DNA of 64,000 nucleotides from the NCBI GenBank assembly GCA_013396995.1, contig VWZP01005658.1, forward strand, positions 2,290,807 through 2,354,806. The letters are read 5' to 3'. The notes under the pieces are model-generated. The model had not been told where the DNA came from and searched no databases. It was given only the letters and a program-made list of their open reading frames with translations. This document shows, piece by piece, positions 1-11,936 of this stretch. Source of the stretch: Dicaeum eximium. Its lineage: Eukaryota; Chordata; Aves; Passeriformes; Dicaeidae. The position numbers and the translations under genes are program-made. Each line of letters begins with the position of its first letter. Position 1 is the first letter of the stretch.

Positions 1-2480
1 CATTTCCCTAGATATTCTCCACACTTAACTATACCTGTTTAATTTGTAGTCACATTTTTTAAACAAAAAACAGACAAATAAAAATCCATTAATTAGAAAT
101 CTGAAATTCTAATCACATCTTCCTGTAGCCATTTGCTCTGGATTCAGCAGCCTGCTTACAGTGGCTCAGACAGCAGTGCTTGCAACCAGCTTTTACAAAT
201 AATTCCATGAAGTGCTCAGGCCCATACACGTGCCTAAACAATTTGCCAACAGAAACTTCTGAATGAAGCAATATTCTTAATATCACAGCCAGGCACCCAG
301 TCTTCAGTGTGACTGGGGCTCACAGGCAACTCTTGTAACAGCAGTAAGATTCCAGTAAAATTGCAGTTGGTTGCAATCCAAACTTTATACTGTTATCTGT
401 CGTTGGGATATATATAGATGACCCTGTGTGGCCTAACTCCAAATATCAAATGTATTTTTACAAGTTAGCAACAGCCATTTTTGACATTGCCTCTTGAGAT
501 ATCCTCTACATTGTGACTGACAAGCACAAATATAATTCATTATACAGTATGCTTTAAAAGCCTGGTCTTTTACATCTGGCTTTTACTGTTTGTTTCTGAG
601 CTGCCTTCTAGTGCTGAGGTTCGCTATCCCTAAGATTTATTTCTAAGTTTTTAATTGCTGGTTGGATGTGCTAGTGGCATCTCCCAGGCAAACCCTTTCT
701 ACATAATTAGTGTGGATGAGTCATTGGGCTCTGACTACTATGCCTCTATTATTTTAACTTGAATACAGCCCATCTCAAAAATTTTTGGCCTCTTTTTGCA
801 GTTGTGGAAATTCATAGCATGACATCGTTACAGGTCGTGATCCACTGGCTTTCTATTGTGAGTTTTCAGGGGTTTCACAATATTAAAACACATTTCAAGG
901 AATAACCATGTTGTGAACCAGCCTCCTCTCCCAGTGGTGCAGATAATTTTCTGCTTTGTTGGCAGCTGAAGAAAACAATGCTACATTTATGACAAAAGTT
1001 AATGAAAATAGGTAAAATTTTTAAAATACTTGATTTAGTTTCCGTTTTCTTCATGCAGGTTGGCAAATGAAAACTGAACACAGCCACTCACACAGGGCCA
1101 TACAGTTTTTTATGGCCCAACAGTGATAACTCAAGAGGCCACAGATTGGGAACTGCTACTTCAGATAATTCTAGTCAATCTAATTAAAAGACCACATCTG
1201 ACCCTTCCAGAAATGACAAACCAGCAGAATTGTGGCTGGCAAAGAGTATATATTTTTGTTACACGATTTTCATTGTTCACTAAGAATCTAAAATATTCAA
1301 ACCATTATACTTAAAATGGGTTGAGATAAAAACTAAATTGAGTGAGTGTAATTTTCTTTTAGCTTATGCACTTCAATTGAGACATTTTCATAAAGCTGTT
1401 ATATTGGTAGAGGGCATATCAGTTATTGGGTCTGTGATGACTCTGACCCATGTTAAGGATTTGACTCCATAATCCCTGGCTACAGTCCTTCCTATATTCC
1501 CATTTTAAACAAAGGGGACTTTGTCTTACAGAAGATTAGGACTGGACTCAAAACATTGTCTTGGGATTCAGATGCCATGTCCATGAAAATGGGAAAGACC
1601 CAAGCAGAAATATACTTCTACAACAGGAGCTGAGTAAGACAGCTACTACCCTATTATGCAGTCTGACACAATGGTTTAGCAAGGAAGTACCACCCTTCTT
1701 TTGACAATAGGTTACATAAGGAGTTTCTCACCTGAACTCCAATTTGTAAGCCCCTTGTGTAATATTATTGCACTTGTTCTGCCAGACAAAAGCAAAATGC
1801 ATCTGCTTAAAATCTGCACATGGTTTACAAAAATGTACCTAGAGAGTAAATTCAATCTATACTTCACTCTTTGTTGTGTGACAAGGATAGTACATGGGTT
1901 GCTCTGAAAACATACTGCTTTGGAAAACACCTCCTAATTCTTGTCTTTGAACTCCCCGAAAGCTTCTGAAAGAGGACTTCAACACATCCAGCTGCAGCCA
2001 CAAACTAATGAGAATAGGAAAAAGTGGGGAATGACAAAAAAGTACCACTATCCAGTACTCATCGAGCCAGATTTTAGGTGCTGAACTCATTCAGCAGTAT
2101 CGTATTCTGCAACTAATTTTAGGATGGTAAATATGACAGCGCTCTAATTAAAGAGCAGTAGAAACTAGTTCCATGTAGTTTTTTAAAAGATCCAGAATGA
2201 GATCTCATGCATCAGTTACTCTCTTTACATTCACAGAACTCCCACCGAGCTTGGCAGGGGTTTATAGAAAGTCTGGCATCTGACCTTGACTCTAGAGGAC
2301 TGATTTGGGGGTGAGTTACCCAGGAAGATAAAGGGGCCCCTTAGCAACTCCCTCAGCACAACAGATGTTCCTGACATGCTGAGGGAAGAGCCATTCCATT
2401 ATGCAGTGTCCTTCTTCTTCCTCTGCCCCTGTTCCAGACCAGTTTGACCCCCTTCTGGTTCGGTTATTTTACATATCCTT
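1..2480. other. AT-rich intergenic region left of PAQR9
   Basis: No supportable gene is present. Open frames are short (under 80 codons), lack recognisable domains and are scattered on both strands. In other vertebrates PCOLCE2 lies on this side of PAQR9, but I see none of its exons here. I saw no repeat family I could name. Distal PAQR9 3' UTR or regulatory DNA could lie within it. Confidence 0.6.
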
Positions 2481-2483
2481 CTA

Positions 2484-2489
2484 TTTAAT
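2484..2489 (-). terminator. Candidate poly(A) signal for PAQR9 (ATTAAA)
   Basis: The plus strand reads TTTAAT, which is ATTAAA on the minus strand, about 760 nt past the PAQR9 stop codon. ATTAAA is the commonest variant of the poly(A) signal. I saw no clear minus-strand AATAAA between here and the stop codon. A six-base match is weak evidence, and the true 3' end could be elsewhere. Confidence 0.25.
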
Positions 2490-2804
2490 TTTAGTATCCC
2501 AGTGGTTACACCAAGCACTCCCTGTCTGTCTAATTGAAGTCTCTCTATCATCTGGTAATTCTGTAATAATTCACAGCCGTTTTTCCTCTCTCTCTTAAAT
2601 CTATTGTTCCCTGGCTGAAAAGGCTGCAAGACCTTAGAAACTATAGATAGCTATTGATTTGTTTGCATTTAAAATCCAGTATGGGGCTGCATAGGCCTGT
2701 TACAATATCAGAGAGGAAGATAAATGTCAGTGCATAATCTGCTAGGAAATTTCACATAGGAATTGATTAAAAGTCTATGAGAAATCATTGCACAAACGTC
2801 TTCA

Positions 2805-2895
2805 GGTGTATACATATATATACACATATATGTAGCTAATAAATATATAGCTAGATATATAAATATATATGTATATACAGAGATAGTTTAGACCT
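2805..2895. repeat. AT-rich TA/CATA microsatellite-like tract
   Basis: A degenerate run of alternating TA, CATATA and GTATA steps, seen as tatacatatatatacacata followed by further atatat blocks. It is low-complexity sequence downstream of PAQR9 with no coding potential. Confidence 0.7.
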
Positions 2896-3160
2896 AATTG
2901 TTATGAAATTAGTAAGTGGCATTCACCATTCATGCATTCTTCCTAGTAGCAGAGCTAAATTATTTCAGCTTATACTCTAAGCAGCAACATACCAGTAAGC
3001 ATTTGCTTGCTTCCCCTGGTAACCTAGTAGTTTAAAGAGCACGAGCAGTTCTGCCATGGTCATTTTCTCCAGCAAAACTCCATGAAAGGGACCTGGCTCT
3101 TCCACAGGTGTGTTTCCCCCAGGTTTCACAGCTTCTTCAGGACATGGTGGGTCTGGTCTG

Positions 3161-3250
3161 AGGGTCACCAGTCTGAAGGTCATCAGCCCAAGGGTCTCCA
3201 ACCCAAGGGTCACTGGCATGGTGGTCGCTGTCCCGAGGGTCACCGGCCCG
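3161..3250 (+). repeat. 15-bp tandem repeat, six degenerate units, next to the PAQR9 stop codon
   Basis: Six consecutive 15-nt units follow the pattern agggtcaccagtctg, aaggtcatcagccca, agggtctccaaccca, agggtcactggcatg, gtggtcgctgtcccg, agggtcaccggcccg. The array ends one base before the PAQR9 stop codon (3,252-3,254). Because 15 is a multiple of 3 it encodes five-residue repeats in frames other than the PAQR9 frame. The PAQR9 frame itself meets another stop soon after its TGA, so the array is most simply 3' UTR sequence. Confidence 0.85.
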
Positions 3251-3251
3251 G

Positions 3252-4466
3252 TCAGTCCTGCTTGCAGAGGTCTGCAACGTTGAGGAACTTCCTGACCACC
3301 ACAGCAAGGCAGACGGCCAGGAGCAGCATATAACCCACGGTGCCCAGGTAGGTGGGGGCAGCCAGGGGTGCCTTGAGAAACTCAGCCAGCCCGTCCTCCA
3401 CGTAGTGCACCTGGTCGTAGATGCTGAGGAAGGTGAAGATGTGGAAGAGCTGATGGCTATGCCCCACGATGTCGAAGAGCCCCGGCTGGATCCGCTCGGG
3501 GATTTTGCTGACATTGAAGAAGGCGGCCACCAGCAGCCAGAAGTAGCGGCGGTAGAAGTAGACGAAGAGAGTGGGGTTGCGTGCGCGGAGGTCGAAGAGG
3601 AGGCTCTCGAGCATGATGGGGCAGGCCATGCTGAGCGGCATGGCGAACACGAAGGTGCGCACGGCGAAGGGGTAGGCGCAGCACGCGGCGCGGCTGCGGC
3701 AGCAGGCGGCCGTGCAGCCCACGGCCAGCGCCAGCGCCACGGGCAGCACCAGCACGCGGTAGGCCGCGATGGGCAGGCTGCAGTCCAGCTGCCAGCCCAG
3801 CCGCTGCTGCACGTAGTGGCTCATGGCGCCGGCGTCCAGCAGGCTCAGCCCTGGCAGCAGGTAGTAGGAGTAGGCCACGGTGCTGGCGAAGCCGTAGTAG
3901 CTGATGGAGGCGTAGTCCAGGTAGAAGAAGGTGGCGCGGAGGCGCGGGGAGAGGCAGCTGAAGAGATGGGCCGTGCAGCTCATGGCGAAGGTGAGCAGCA
4001 CCCCCGAGGCGTAGCACCAGAGGGGCAGCAGGGCCGGGTGGTGGAAGGGCACGTCCCCGGCGCCCCGCAGCAGCAGCAGCCGCCCGAAGCGGCTGAGGAA
4101 GAGCAGCAGTGGGATGAAGTGGGTCCAGAAGTTGAGGGTCTCGTTGGTGGGCTGCAGCACCGAGGCGAGGCACTCTTGTGCCGAACAGTGCAGCCGCCGG
4201 TAGCCCGAGAGGATGAAGCACTCCACGAAGTCCTCGGGCACCTCGTCCCACCTCAGCAGGGCGGCAGGGCGAGGCGGCGGCGGCGCCGCCTCCTTCTTGT
4301 CCCCGTCGCCCGCCGGCATGCTGCCGCTGCCCCGGCCGGCCCCGGGCCCGCCGCCTCGCCGCCGACCGGGCGAGGCAGAGCCGCTGCGCCCGCAGCCGCC
4401 GGCGGAGGATCCGCGGTAGCTCTGCGCCTCTCCGCCCCCGCCGCCGCCCCCGGCAGCATCACTCAT
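3252..4466 (-). CDS. PAQR9: PAQR9, progestin and adipoQ receptor family member 9
   Basis: Intact single-exon frame of 404 codons. It encodes a seven-helix integral membrane protein of the PAQR family; vertebrate PAQR5 to PAQR9 are described as membrane progestin receptors. The family's three metal-site motifs are visible: E109-N112-T115-H116 (ETLNFWTH), S163-H167-D184, and H338-H342 (HQLFH). The segments WDEVPEDFVECFILSGYR, NETLNFWTHFIP and FFNVSKIPERIQPGLFDI are what I know from PAQR9 orthologs. Several hydrophobic stretches lie between about residues 117 and 395. The first about 69 residues are Gly/Arg/Pro-rich and not conserved. The first ATG gives 404 residues; an internal ATG at 4,319 (residue 50) would give 355. 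The human protein is about 377, so the start is uncertain. The gene sits in a CpG island and is divergent from U2SURP. No frameshift or missing motif residue was seen. Confidence 0.96.
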   Translation of the reverse strand: MSDAAGGGGGGGEAQSYRGSSAGGCGRSGSASPGRRRGGGPGAGRGSGSMPAGDGDKKEAAPPPPRPAALLRWDEVPEDFVECFILSGYRRLHCSAQECLASVLQPTNETLNFWTHFIPLLLFLSRFGRLLLLRGAGDVPFHHPALLPLWCYASGVLLTFAMSCTAHLFSCLSPRLRATFFYLDYASISYYGFASTVAYSYYLLPGLSLLDAGAMSHYVQQRLGWQLDCSLPIAAYRVLVLPVALALAVGCTAACCRSRAACCAYPFAVRTFVFAMPLSMACPIMLESLLFDLRARNPTLFVYFYRRYFWLLVAAFFNVSKIPERIQPGLFDIVGHSHQLFHIFTFLSIYDQVHYVEDGLAEFLKAPLAAPTYLGTVGYMLLLAVCLAVVVRKFLNVADLCKQD

Positions 4467-5010
4467 TGCAGCAGGGGCAGTGGCAGTACCGCCGCAGCTC
4501 CTCCCGCCCCGCCGCCCGGCATCGCGGTAACTGGAAACCGGCGGCGCATCCAGCGCTCCCGAGGAGCGGGAAGAGACGCCCCCGCCGCCCCGGGTAGGGT
4601 TTCCCGGGGTGGGAGGCGCCGGACACCCGAGCCGCCGTTAATGATTGATGCGGCCGCAGCGGGGGGGCGAGTCCGTGAGAGCCCCCGCAGCGAGGCGTGA
4701 GGCCGGAGCGGACCCGCGGCACCCCTTCCCGGGCGCGGGGTCAGCTGGCACCGGCGCTGCTCGGTGCGGGGCCCTGCCCGCGGGCTCTCCTGGTGTAAAA
4801 AGCACAAAGGGGGCACCGGGGCGCCCGCCCAGCCCCGAGCGCGGCTGCGCCCGCGCGTGCGGCGGGAGCCGGGCAGGAGCCGCGGGAAAAGGGAGATGGC
4901 CCCGTGGGGCTGGGGGATCGCCGGCAGCGGGACAGACCGGGGAAGTACCCCCAGACAGGGGACGGGTGGCAGCTGGGTGGCGGTCTGTCGTGTGTGCTTC
5001 GGTAAGGCCG
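4467..5010 (-). promoter_or_regulatory. PAQR9 promoter and 5' UTR, upstream part of its CpG island
   Basis: Very GC- and CpG-rich sequence continues from the PAQR9 coding region to about 5,010 and then falls back to AT-rich DNA. This is the expected position of the PAQR9 transcription start. No clear TATA box was seen, as is usual for CpG-island promoters. Long open frames here on both strands are a by-product of high GC. Confidence 0.7.
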
Positions 5011-8000
5011 CTGAGACCTGATTTCTTTGGTGACATTATGTCATGCAGTGAATACAAACGTTATTTTAGGCTAAACGCTCCCGGCCAGGCTGCGCGGGGT
5101 GAGCGTCAGTGACACACACGGCACCCACCTTATCTGCGTGCTCCGAGCGGGGCGGCTGGGAGGGACACTCGGGAACGGCTGGCAGGAGCTGCTCCGTGTT
5201 GATCCTTAGACAAATCCTACACTTATTGTCGCGGTTATGCAAGCAGCACAGTTACATAATCAGAATATAAAAATACGGGGGAAAGCGCGGTACGGGTGTT
5301 ACTGTCCCTTAAGGCATCTGAAGGAAATAGAAGGTAAATCACTAATGCAGGTGCAGGTAGGAGCCAGACTAAGGGATTACTCTCTGCTGCTGCAACGAGC
5401 TTCCTTTTTGTGTGTTTTCAGATGCTCTTAAACATCGGCTCTCAGTTGCCAAAAGCACTTTTTACATGGTCATATTCAGATACATGCATGGTCACATGGT
5501 ATAAACTGAGGTCAAGTGTAATTAGAACATTCTGTCCAAAGATTTTCATAAAAATCTTCTATTTGATAGTGAATCATGACAATGTGAAAAATCTTCTGAA
5601 CAAGGAGGCAATCAGAAATAAGTTTTGTTAAGTTAGCAGAAAAAAGTCTTAAAAGTGTGTTGCTGAAAGTGATTTTCAAAAAGTAGGGCAGACTGGTGAC
5701 ACTGCTTATAACCTTTATAAAAATTACACAGGCGACCCGCTAAGAAAATAAACATAACTGAACAGTGCCGAGAAGCCAACATGAAGAGCAAAATATTAAA
5801 CAAAAGACATTTTTCAGATAGCAGGCCTAATGTGCTCCGATATCCATGTGTTTTAGAGGGGGTGCCGGCCAAAGTGCAGGGTGTCAGCAAGTGGACACTC
5901 CTCGGGGAGTGACAGACAGGGCTCTGCTTGCAGGGAGCCTCAGGAGTGAGCAGGGCCCTGCGCCGCGTGGGCTCTGCAGCCTGGGATTTAGGGAGAGGAA
6001 AGGCTATTGGGGATTACTGGAAACTGCTCAGCCTCTGGTAGAGGTCAGGCTTCTCATGGTGCTGCTCTTCACTAGAGAGGCCACAGTGAAGAAGAGACAG
6101 GTCAGATGCTGGACTGGGTGCTGCATCCCTGCAGATGCAGGTGGTGAGGAGGGGGCTGTTGGCTAAAGAATATCTGCCCCTGCCCTGCTCCCACCATAGC
6201 ACACACGTGGGCGCTCCCAGTAGGGCTGTGGTGATCCTGTCTCCCAGTCCCCTATGGCAGTGAGACTGCCATTTGTGGTGGTCAGTGCCACTGCATGCCC
6301 TACGGCAGAGGGCCAAAGTGACCATGATCTTCAGTCTTTCTCATCGAGGTTAGATAAGAAGGAGTGGTTGACTGAGAGCAATCAGGTTTTAGACCTGCAC
6401 TAAAGAAGCACTTGGAAAGCCACCAGCAGCTGTTGCAACAGATGGTGTCTAAAGAACGACAGCATCCACTGCTGATTGGAACTGCTGGCCTTGCAGCGCA
6501 GCAGGGCTCGTTCGACATGTTCTGACTTTCCTGCAGCCTCCTGACACTCAGGGATGTGGGAGGCTTTCAGCCCTCGTGCCTCAGGCAGTTCTGGTGGACA
6601 CTGGACTGGCTGGGTGTTGGTGGAGGCACACACTAATGCTTTAGCAGCCACATTTATGAAACTCACTGAGAATGACCTAAGTCTTTTGCTTATTTCCAAG
6701 GCAGACTCCCCACAGGGAGAATGATCTCTGAGGACAGCCTGGGCTTTCATAAAGACTACTACATACATATTACATTGAGTTGAGTATTCTCCTCCCAAGC
6801 CAGCTGTGGGATAGTGTGCAGGGAACCTTACAATTTGAAGCACTTACAACCTCAAAATAGCCTCTTATTCATATGTAGTCCATCAAGGTTAGTATTACAT
6901 GACTATTATGTGGTAAGCCAGGGAGAATCAGGACATCTGGAGGTCACAGAGAGGAGTCCACGTAATGTAGTGCATGAAGAGCCTCTGCATTTCTCTAACC
7001 AGAGTTTATATTTAGAAGGGCATGGTCAGCATATACAATGGTTTATCCTAGTATGTGTAGGATTTTCTGCAGGCTCTATCTCCAAATAACCTTTTGGAAG
7101 ACTCTTAAAACACTGATGAAGGTACTGCCTAATGAGGTAAGTAATGGAAACTAATGTTAATCAGTGCTGGATGAAGACTCAAAGGAAAAGATGTGCTAAA
7201 GTACCAAATGTGAGTTTGTTTCTACATTATACTTTTGTTTATTCAATGTTGAAGTAATTTCTGAGGTGTTATTTTGTCTGAAATATCAAAAGCCCTAAAA
7301 AATATTCTAAATTACTTCAGCCCTACCCAGTGAAATGATGCCTTTTGGTTAGGAAATGAAAAAATAAAAGCTAAATGCATGTTTTGCACTCAAACATACT
7401 CAGCACACTAGGGAAGAGGTTGTACTTAGCCCTCCTACTATACATAGCTTTTTTGAATAAATGAAGAAACTAATTAAAAAAAAAAACTTAAAAAGAGAGA
7501 AAGTCCTAATGTGAATATGTAGTGGTGGTTTTTGGAAGATTTAAGATGCTTTTGAAGATAAACCTTTAGCCTCACCCAATTCAACTCACGCTGGCAAAAA
7601 TCAGTCTTAGTAGCACTCGCTTGACTTAATACTCTACCATACAATTCCACCTGTATAATATCTTCTTTCTTTTTATATCTTCACTTCTAAGACAGATTTT
7701 GATGATTTCTTTCTCAGTAAGAAGTTTTATCTGAGTAAAAACATTAGAATACCTTCTTTGTTTCCTCTGGATTTTTCTCCTGCACTGAAATCTTTTTAGT
7801 AATTGACTGTTGTGACATCTTCCATGGAACCCCACTAAATAAGAGAGAGGGTAGAATTTGACTCTATTTAAAAAGAGTAGCTATTAAAGAAAGGGAAGCT
7901 GATGAGGCTATACTCATCTAACTTTGTTTGCTGTACCTCATGGTTGCAGTGTCTCTGGGAGAACATCTGAAGAGATATACAGACATACAAAAATGGTCCT

Positions 8001-9460
8001 TTTGTTCTGTGTTGGGTTTTTTTTATCCTTTTTTGAATGTGTATCAATCTCTTGCAAATAATAGCTTGATGGGTAACTCTTTCCTGCAGTGATTACAATA
8101 CTTTGTAATAATTGAGTATACACTGTGCTTTGATCTAATACTGAAGTGATTAACTTGCCTTTAGAGATTCTACTCCACTATTTTTGTAAGACTGGATAAA
8201 CAGGAAATCTTGCGTCACTTTCTCCTTCTTGACTAACTAATTAGGGTCAATTATACTTTATAAAGCCCTTGATGGATAAAGAAAAGTGGGAGTGATACCT
8301 ATATTTTAAAGCCTCACCTGCAGGAGAGAAAAGGTAGATGTTGTAAAAGAGAATAACAGTAACCAACATCATCATAGTTGCACAGCCATGTTCATTTTAA
8401 TGTCTCAGTGATAAGGAGCTTCTAATTTTCTGCTCTTTTTACCTGGAACTTGAATATCTTCAGGTTTTTATCCTTTATGCTTTAAAAACCAGCAATGAAA
8501 CCCATCTGAAAAAACACCAAACACAGTAAACTGAGTAAAATACTTCACATTTTAAGAAAATTTCTCTGAAAGTTTAGTTGTTGTCTTTTTAGAGTTCCTG
8601 GTTTTGAAAGATTTGAGGTAAAACATGCCTCTTTCTTGACAGCAGCAAATCTGAGCATAAGTATTGCTGTGAAATTAGTTTCACTGTGATGAAAAATAAC
8701 GTATTGGATGGGTGGATATTTCATGTTTTCCATGGTCAAAATCCACCACTGTCCCAGATTCCAGGGGCTTGTGGTAAGGGCAGAGTACAACTTGTCCTTT
8801 GCAAGGGTTGCGGGACTGAACCCTCACTTACAAAGTGCATAACTAAGAAATTGTTTTGTTTGTATGTGCAGAGTGGGAGTGTGCAGAGCACAAATTGCTA
8901 CTCTCTGTTAGGAACCTGACAGGAGGGACTCTCAGTATGGCAAAGGAATGACTGGCATTGCACTCATCTGGAACTTCCATGTTTCAAACAGCTGATAGAT
9001 ATGCACATCTGGATCCTAGCCACGTAGGCTAATTCTCTTTGACAAGAAGCTGCAGGAGAACTTTTGAAATGAAGCCTTCATTTGATACTTGCACTAATGC
9101 CTGCAAACTACACTGCAAATGTCTGACCCTTCTCAGCCAGACAGCGCAAGTCAGATGTTGCCCCTGTGACTGGTTTGCGTAACGCGCCTCATTGCTTGAG
9201 GAATCCCAGGGGAGAAAGAACCCTGCTCAGGGTTCTCTGATTAGACGTGTCTCAGGAGAGAGCAGTGGGGTCCTGAAAGGGAAAGCAGCTGCTGAATAGC
9301 AGGAGTAGAGCAGGACTCATAGCTGAGGGAAGGTAAAGCACCAGCACTGAGAGATGGAGTAACGCAGAGATGGCTCTTGCGGGGGACAGAGAGCAGACAG
9401 AGCAGTGGCAGCAAGTCCAGACTTGCTGAGAGGTAAATTCCCTTCTCCCAGACAGCCCCT
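5011..9460. other. Intergenic region, no gene seen
   Basis: AT-rich DNA between PAQR9 and the 9.5-kb CpG islet. Frames are short and unrecognised, up to 147 codons on the minus strand near 6,400-6,843, with no domain and biased, non-protein-like composition. A somewhat GC-richer patch lies at about 5,850-6,720. A noncoding RNA antisense or divergent to PAQR9 is annotated in human, so transcribed exons could exist here, but the sequence alone does not show them. Confidence 0.5.
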
Positions 9461-9469
9461 CTGGCTCTT

Positions 9470-9690
9470 CGTTATTCCGGTGGTCGCCGCTAAAGCATCT
9501 CGATTGAGGCCAGGCTCTCGGTGCTCCGGCAGTGAGCGCTGCCCGCCGGTGCTGTCGCTCGGCGCTGCGCACCCGGAGCTCCCTGGCAACCCGCGAGTGC
9601 CCGGGGAGCTGCAGCCGCCTGTTCTCAGAATCCTCGTGTTCAGTCTCTGCGGCGGGAGGAGGTGGAGGGCGCAATGGGGGAAGAAGCTGG
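9470..9690. promoter_or_regulatory. Small isolated CpG islet
   Basis: About 200 bp of CpG-dense sequence in AT-rich surroundings, with many CG dinucleotides around ctcggcgctgcgcacccgga. It contains ctccctggcaacccgcg, which resembles an RFX X-box half site. It is 5 kb upstream of PAQR9 and 3.5 kb upstream of U2SURP, so it is a candidate promoter for an unannotated noncoding RNA or a distal element. No coding exon could be supported. Confidence 0.45.
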
Positions 9691-9699
9691 AAGGCTGCT

Positions 9700-11310
9700 G
9701 CCTAAGCACTGGGGAACACACACACAGCCGGTGGCTTTAGTGATCCGTGCGCCACTCTGTGAAACTACACAGGAAAGTGTGAAACTACAGAGTTACAAAC
9801 CTGTAACCCAGAGTATACCCAGCAGCTACACTTCCGTCCTACTCACAATCTGCCTGCCCCATGTCCTCAAACATGCTTCCTTTGCCACAGGGTAGGGAAC
9901 TTCCACAGCACCCTAAATCCTTCCTCTCCCATTCCCTCACACCCACATTTGCTAAAGAATTGCAGCAGTTCTGTGCCCTGGCTTGGAGTGAGACAGTGGA
10001 GAGCTTTCATCTGAAAGTTGGGGAAAAAGCAGCCAGAATGACAAGTGTAACACACTGCAGCATGTGGTTTACTTAATGTAGCTTAGTGTTAATTATTTAT
10101 GATAATTCATGATTTTCCCAAGTATATTGCCTAATGATACTTGTCATTGTGACAACAGTTAATAAACAATTCCCAGGTCTGCAGGCAACCCGACCTACTG
10201 CATTATAATGAAAAATGCCTACGATTCACTTTTAAATATTGTTATTATTATGTGCCTACCCTTTCCAGCATTAATTCTCCATGGATTTCTGCATCTCACT
10301 GTTTCCTTCCCACTCTCCTTCCTGCCCTTGCTCTCCCATTAAGCCCAAAACAGGGACATGTGTTCTCATTCACTAACTGTACACGAGTGCTACTGTACTA
10401 TTGCAATGTGTTATAAATAGCACAGATTGAGGAGTACAGTTCATTCTGAAAAATTATCTTTAGAGATGACCTTTGAAACTCTACTATATCTTTCCTGTTT
10501 TTCACAGCATGCTCTGGACTGTGATGCTCTTAATTTGGTGCAGTTTATTAATTACAAAAGAGCGTAGAGGCTAAGCAGTAAACAGAGGATTTGAACAATG
10601 AGGTGGATAATTAAAATGGATTAATGAGATGGATAAAATAAAGGGATTGAGGCCAAATGGAGCACAAATTTTCTAAACATTATTGGCCCCAAAACTCTTA
10701 TCATTCAACGGCATGCTCCTCTTCCCAGCTGGATGTCTGTTTTTTATCCAGAAGTGTCAGTCATCTTTCATGCCAGGTTTGTTAATATGGTCCCAGGAGA
10801 GTTGAGCATCAGCTAGTGTCTTCTCCTTAGCCCTAAATGCCCTTTCTAGCCAGTTCAAGTTCCCCAGCTGGCTTGCTTTCAACTCATTGCTGCACCTGTT
10901 TACACTACTGTGTTAAAAACCACCCCAAAAGCAGGCCACAGATGATACTGCTCCTGTGTCTCTGCAAAGCAGTGAAATGGTTCTCAAGTAAACTGGGAGA
11001 ATGATGGGGGAAAAGAGGGGCTTGGCTTGGATTCTGAAGCAGTAAATCCTGCCTAATCCATCTGTAATGCTCCTTGACCAATGCCATCCCTTCATGTGCG
11101 AGGACTCCTCCATGGGAAAGTGTGTAGCTCAAAATATCATAAAAAGACTGGTGGAATTGTGCTTGTCAATGTGTGGGTTTTATTTCCCCCTCCTTCTTTC
11201 CAAGCCTGAGTGATTCCATCTCAAATTTATCCAGGAGAGCCGTGCAGGCTCCTCCAGGGTGGAGATGTGCCAGCCCTGGGAACAGCACGCGCTTATCGCT
11301 GGAGTAGCTT
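9700..11310. other. Intergenic region, no gene seen
   Basis: AT-rich sequence with short frames only. I see no recognised repeat or RNA gene between the CpG islet and the minisatellite. Confidence 0.5.
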
Positions 11311-11936
11311 AGGTGTATTGGATACACATCGTGTCTGCAGCCTCGGAGGTGTATGGGATACACACGGTGTCTCTGCAGCCTCGGAGGTGTATGGGATACA
11401 CATCGTGTGTGCAGCCTCGGAGGTGTATGGGATACACACGGTGTCTCTGCAGCCTCGGAGGTGTATGGGATACACATCGTGTGTGCAGCCTCGGAGGTGT
11501 ATGGGATACACACGGTGTCTCTGCAGCCTCGGAGGTGTATGGGATACACATCGTGTGTGCAGCCTCGGAGGTGTATGGGATACACACGGTGTCTCTGCAG
11601 CCTCGGAGGTGTATGGGATACACATCGTGTGTGCAGCCTCGGAGGTGTATGGGATACACACGGTGTCTCTGCAGCCTCGGAGGTGTATGGGATACACATC
11701 GTGTGTGCAGCCTCGGAGGTGTATGGGATACACATCGTGTCTCTGCAGCCTGGGAGGTGTATGGGATACACACGGTGTCTCTGCAGCCTCGGAGGTGTAT
11801 GGGATACACATCCTGTCTCTGCAGCCTCGGAGGTGTATGGGATACACACGCTGTCGCTGCAGCCTCGGAGGTGTATGGGATACACATCGTGTCCCTGCAG
11901 CCTGGGAGGTGTATGGGATACACACCGTGTCTCTCC
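11311..11936 (+). repeat. Minisatellite, 17 units with alternating 36- and 38-bp repeats
   Basis: Seventeen units begin aggtgtatgggatacaca. Two unit types alternate strictly from unit 2 to unit 11: a 38-bp form with cacggtgtctctgcag and a 36-bp form with catcgtgtgtgcag, making a 74-bp higher-order repeat about five times. Units 12-17 are more divergent, with variants such as tcctgt, cgctgtcgctg and tcgtgtccctg, and units 11 and 16 end cctggg rather than cctcgg or are followed by it. Each unit holds the inverted repeat GTGTAT-GGG-ATACAC and at least two CpGs. The array is stop-free in several frames on both strands, because no unit contains a stop in those frames, so the apparent proteins are artefacts. 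Confidence 0.97.

Noticed and set aside
3405..4700. A 431-codon plus-strand frame antisense to PAQR9
   Set aside because: It is a shadow of the GC-rich PAQR9 coding strand: Gly/Ala/Glu/Gln-rich, no domain, while the minus strand encodes an unmistakable receptor.
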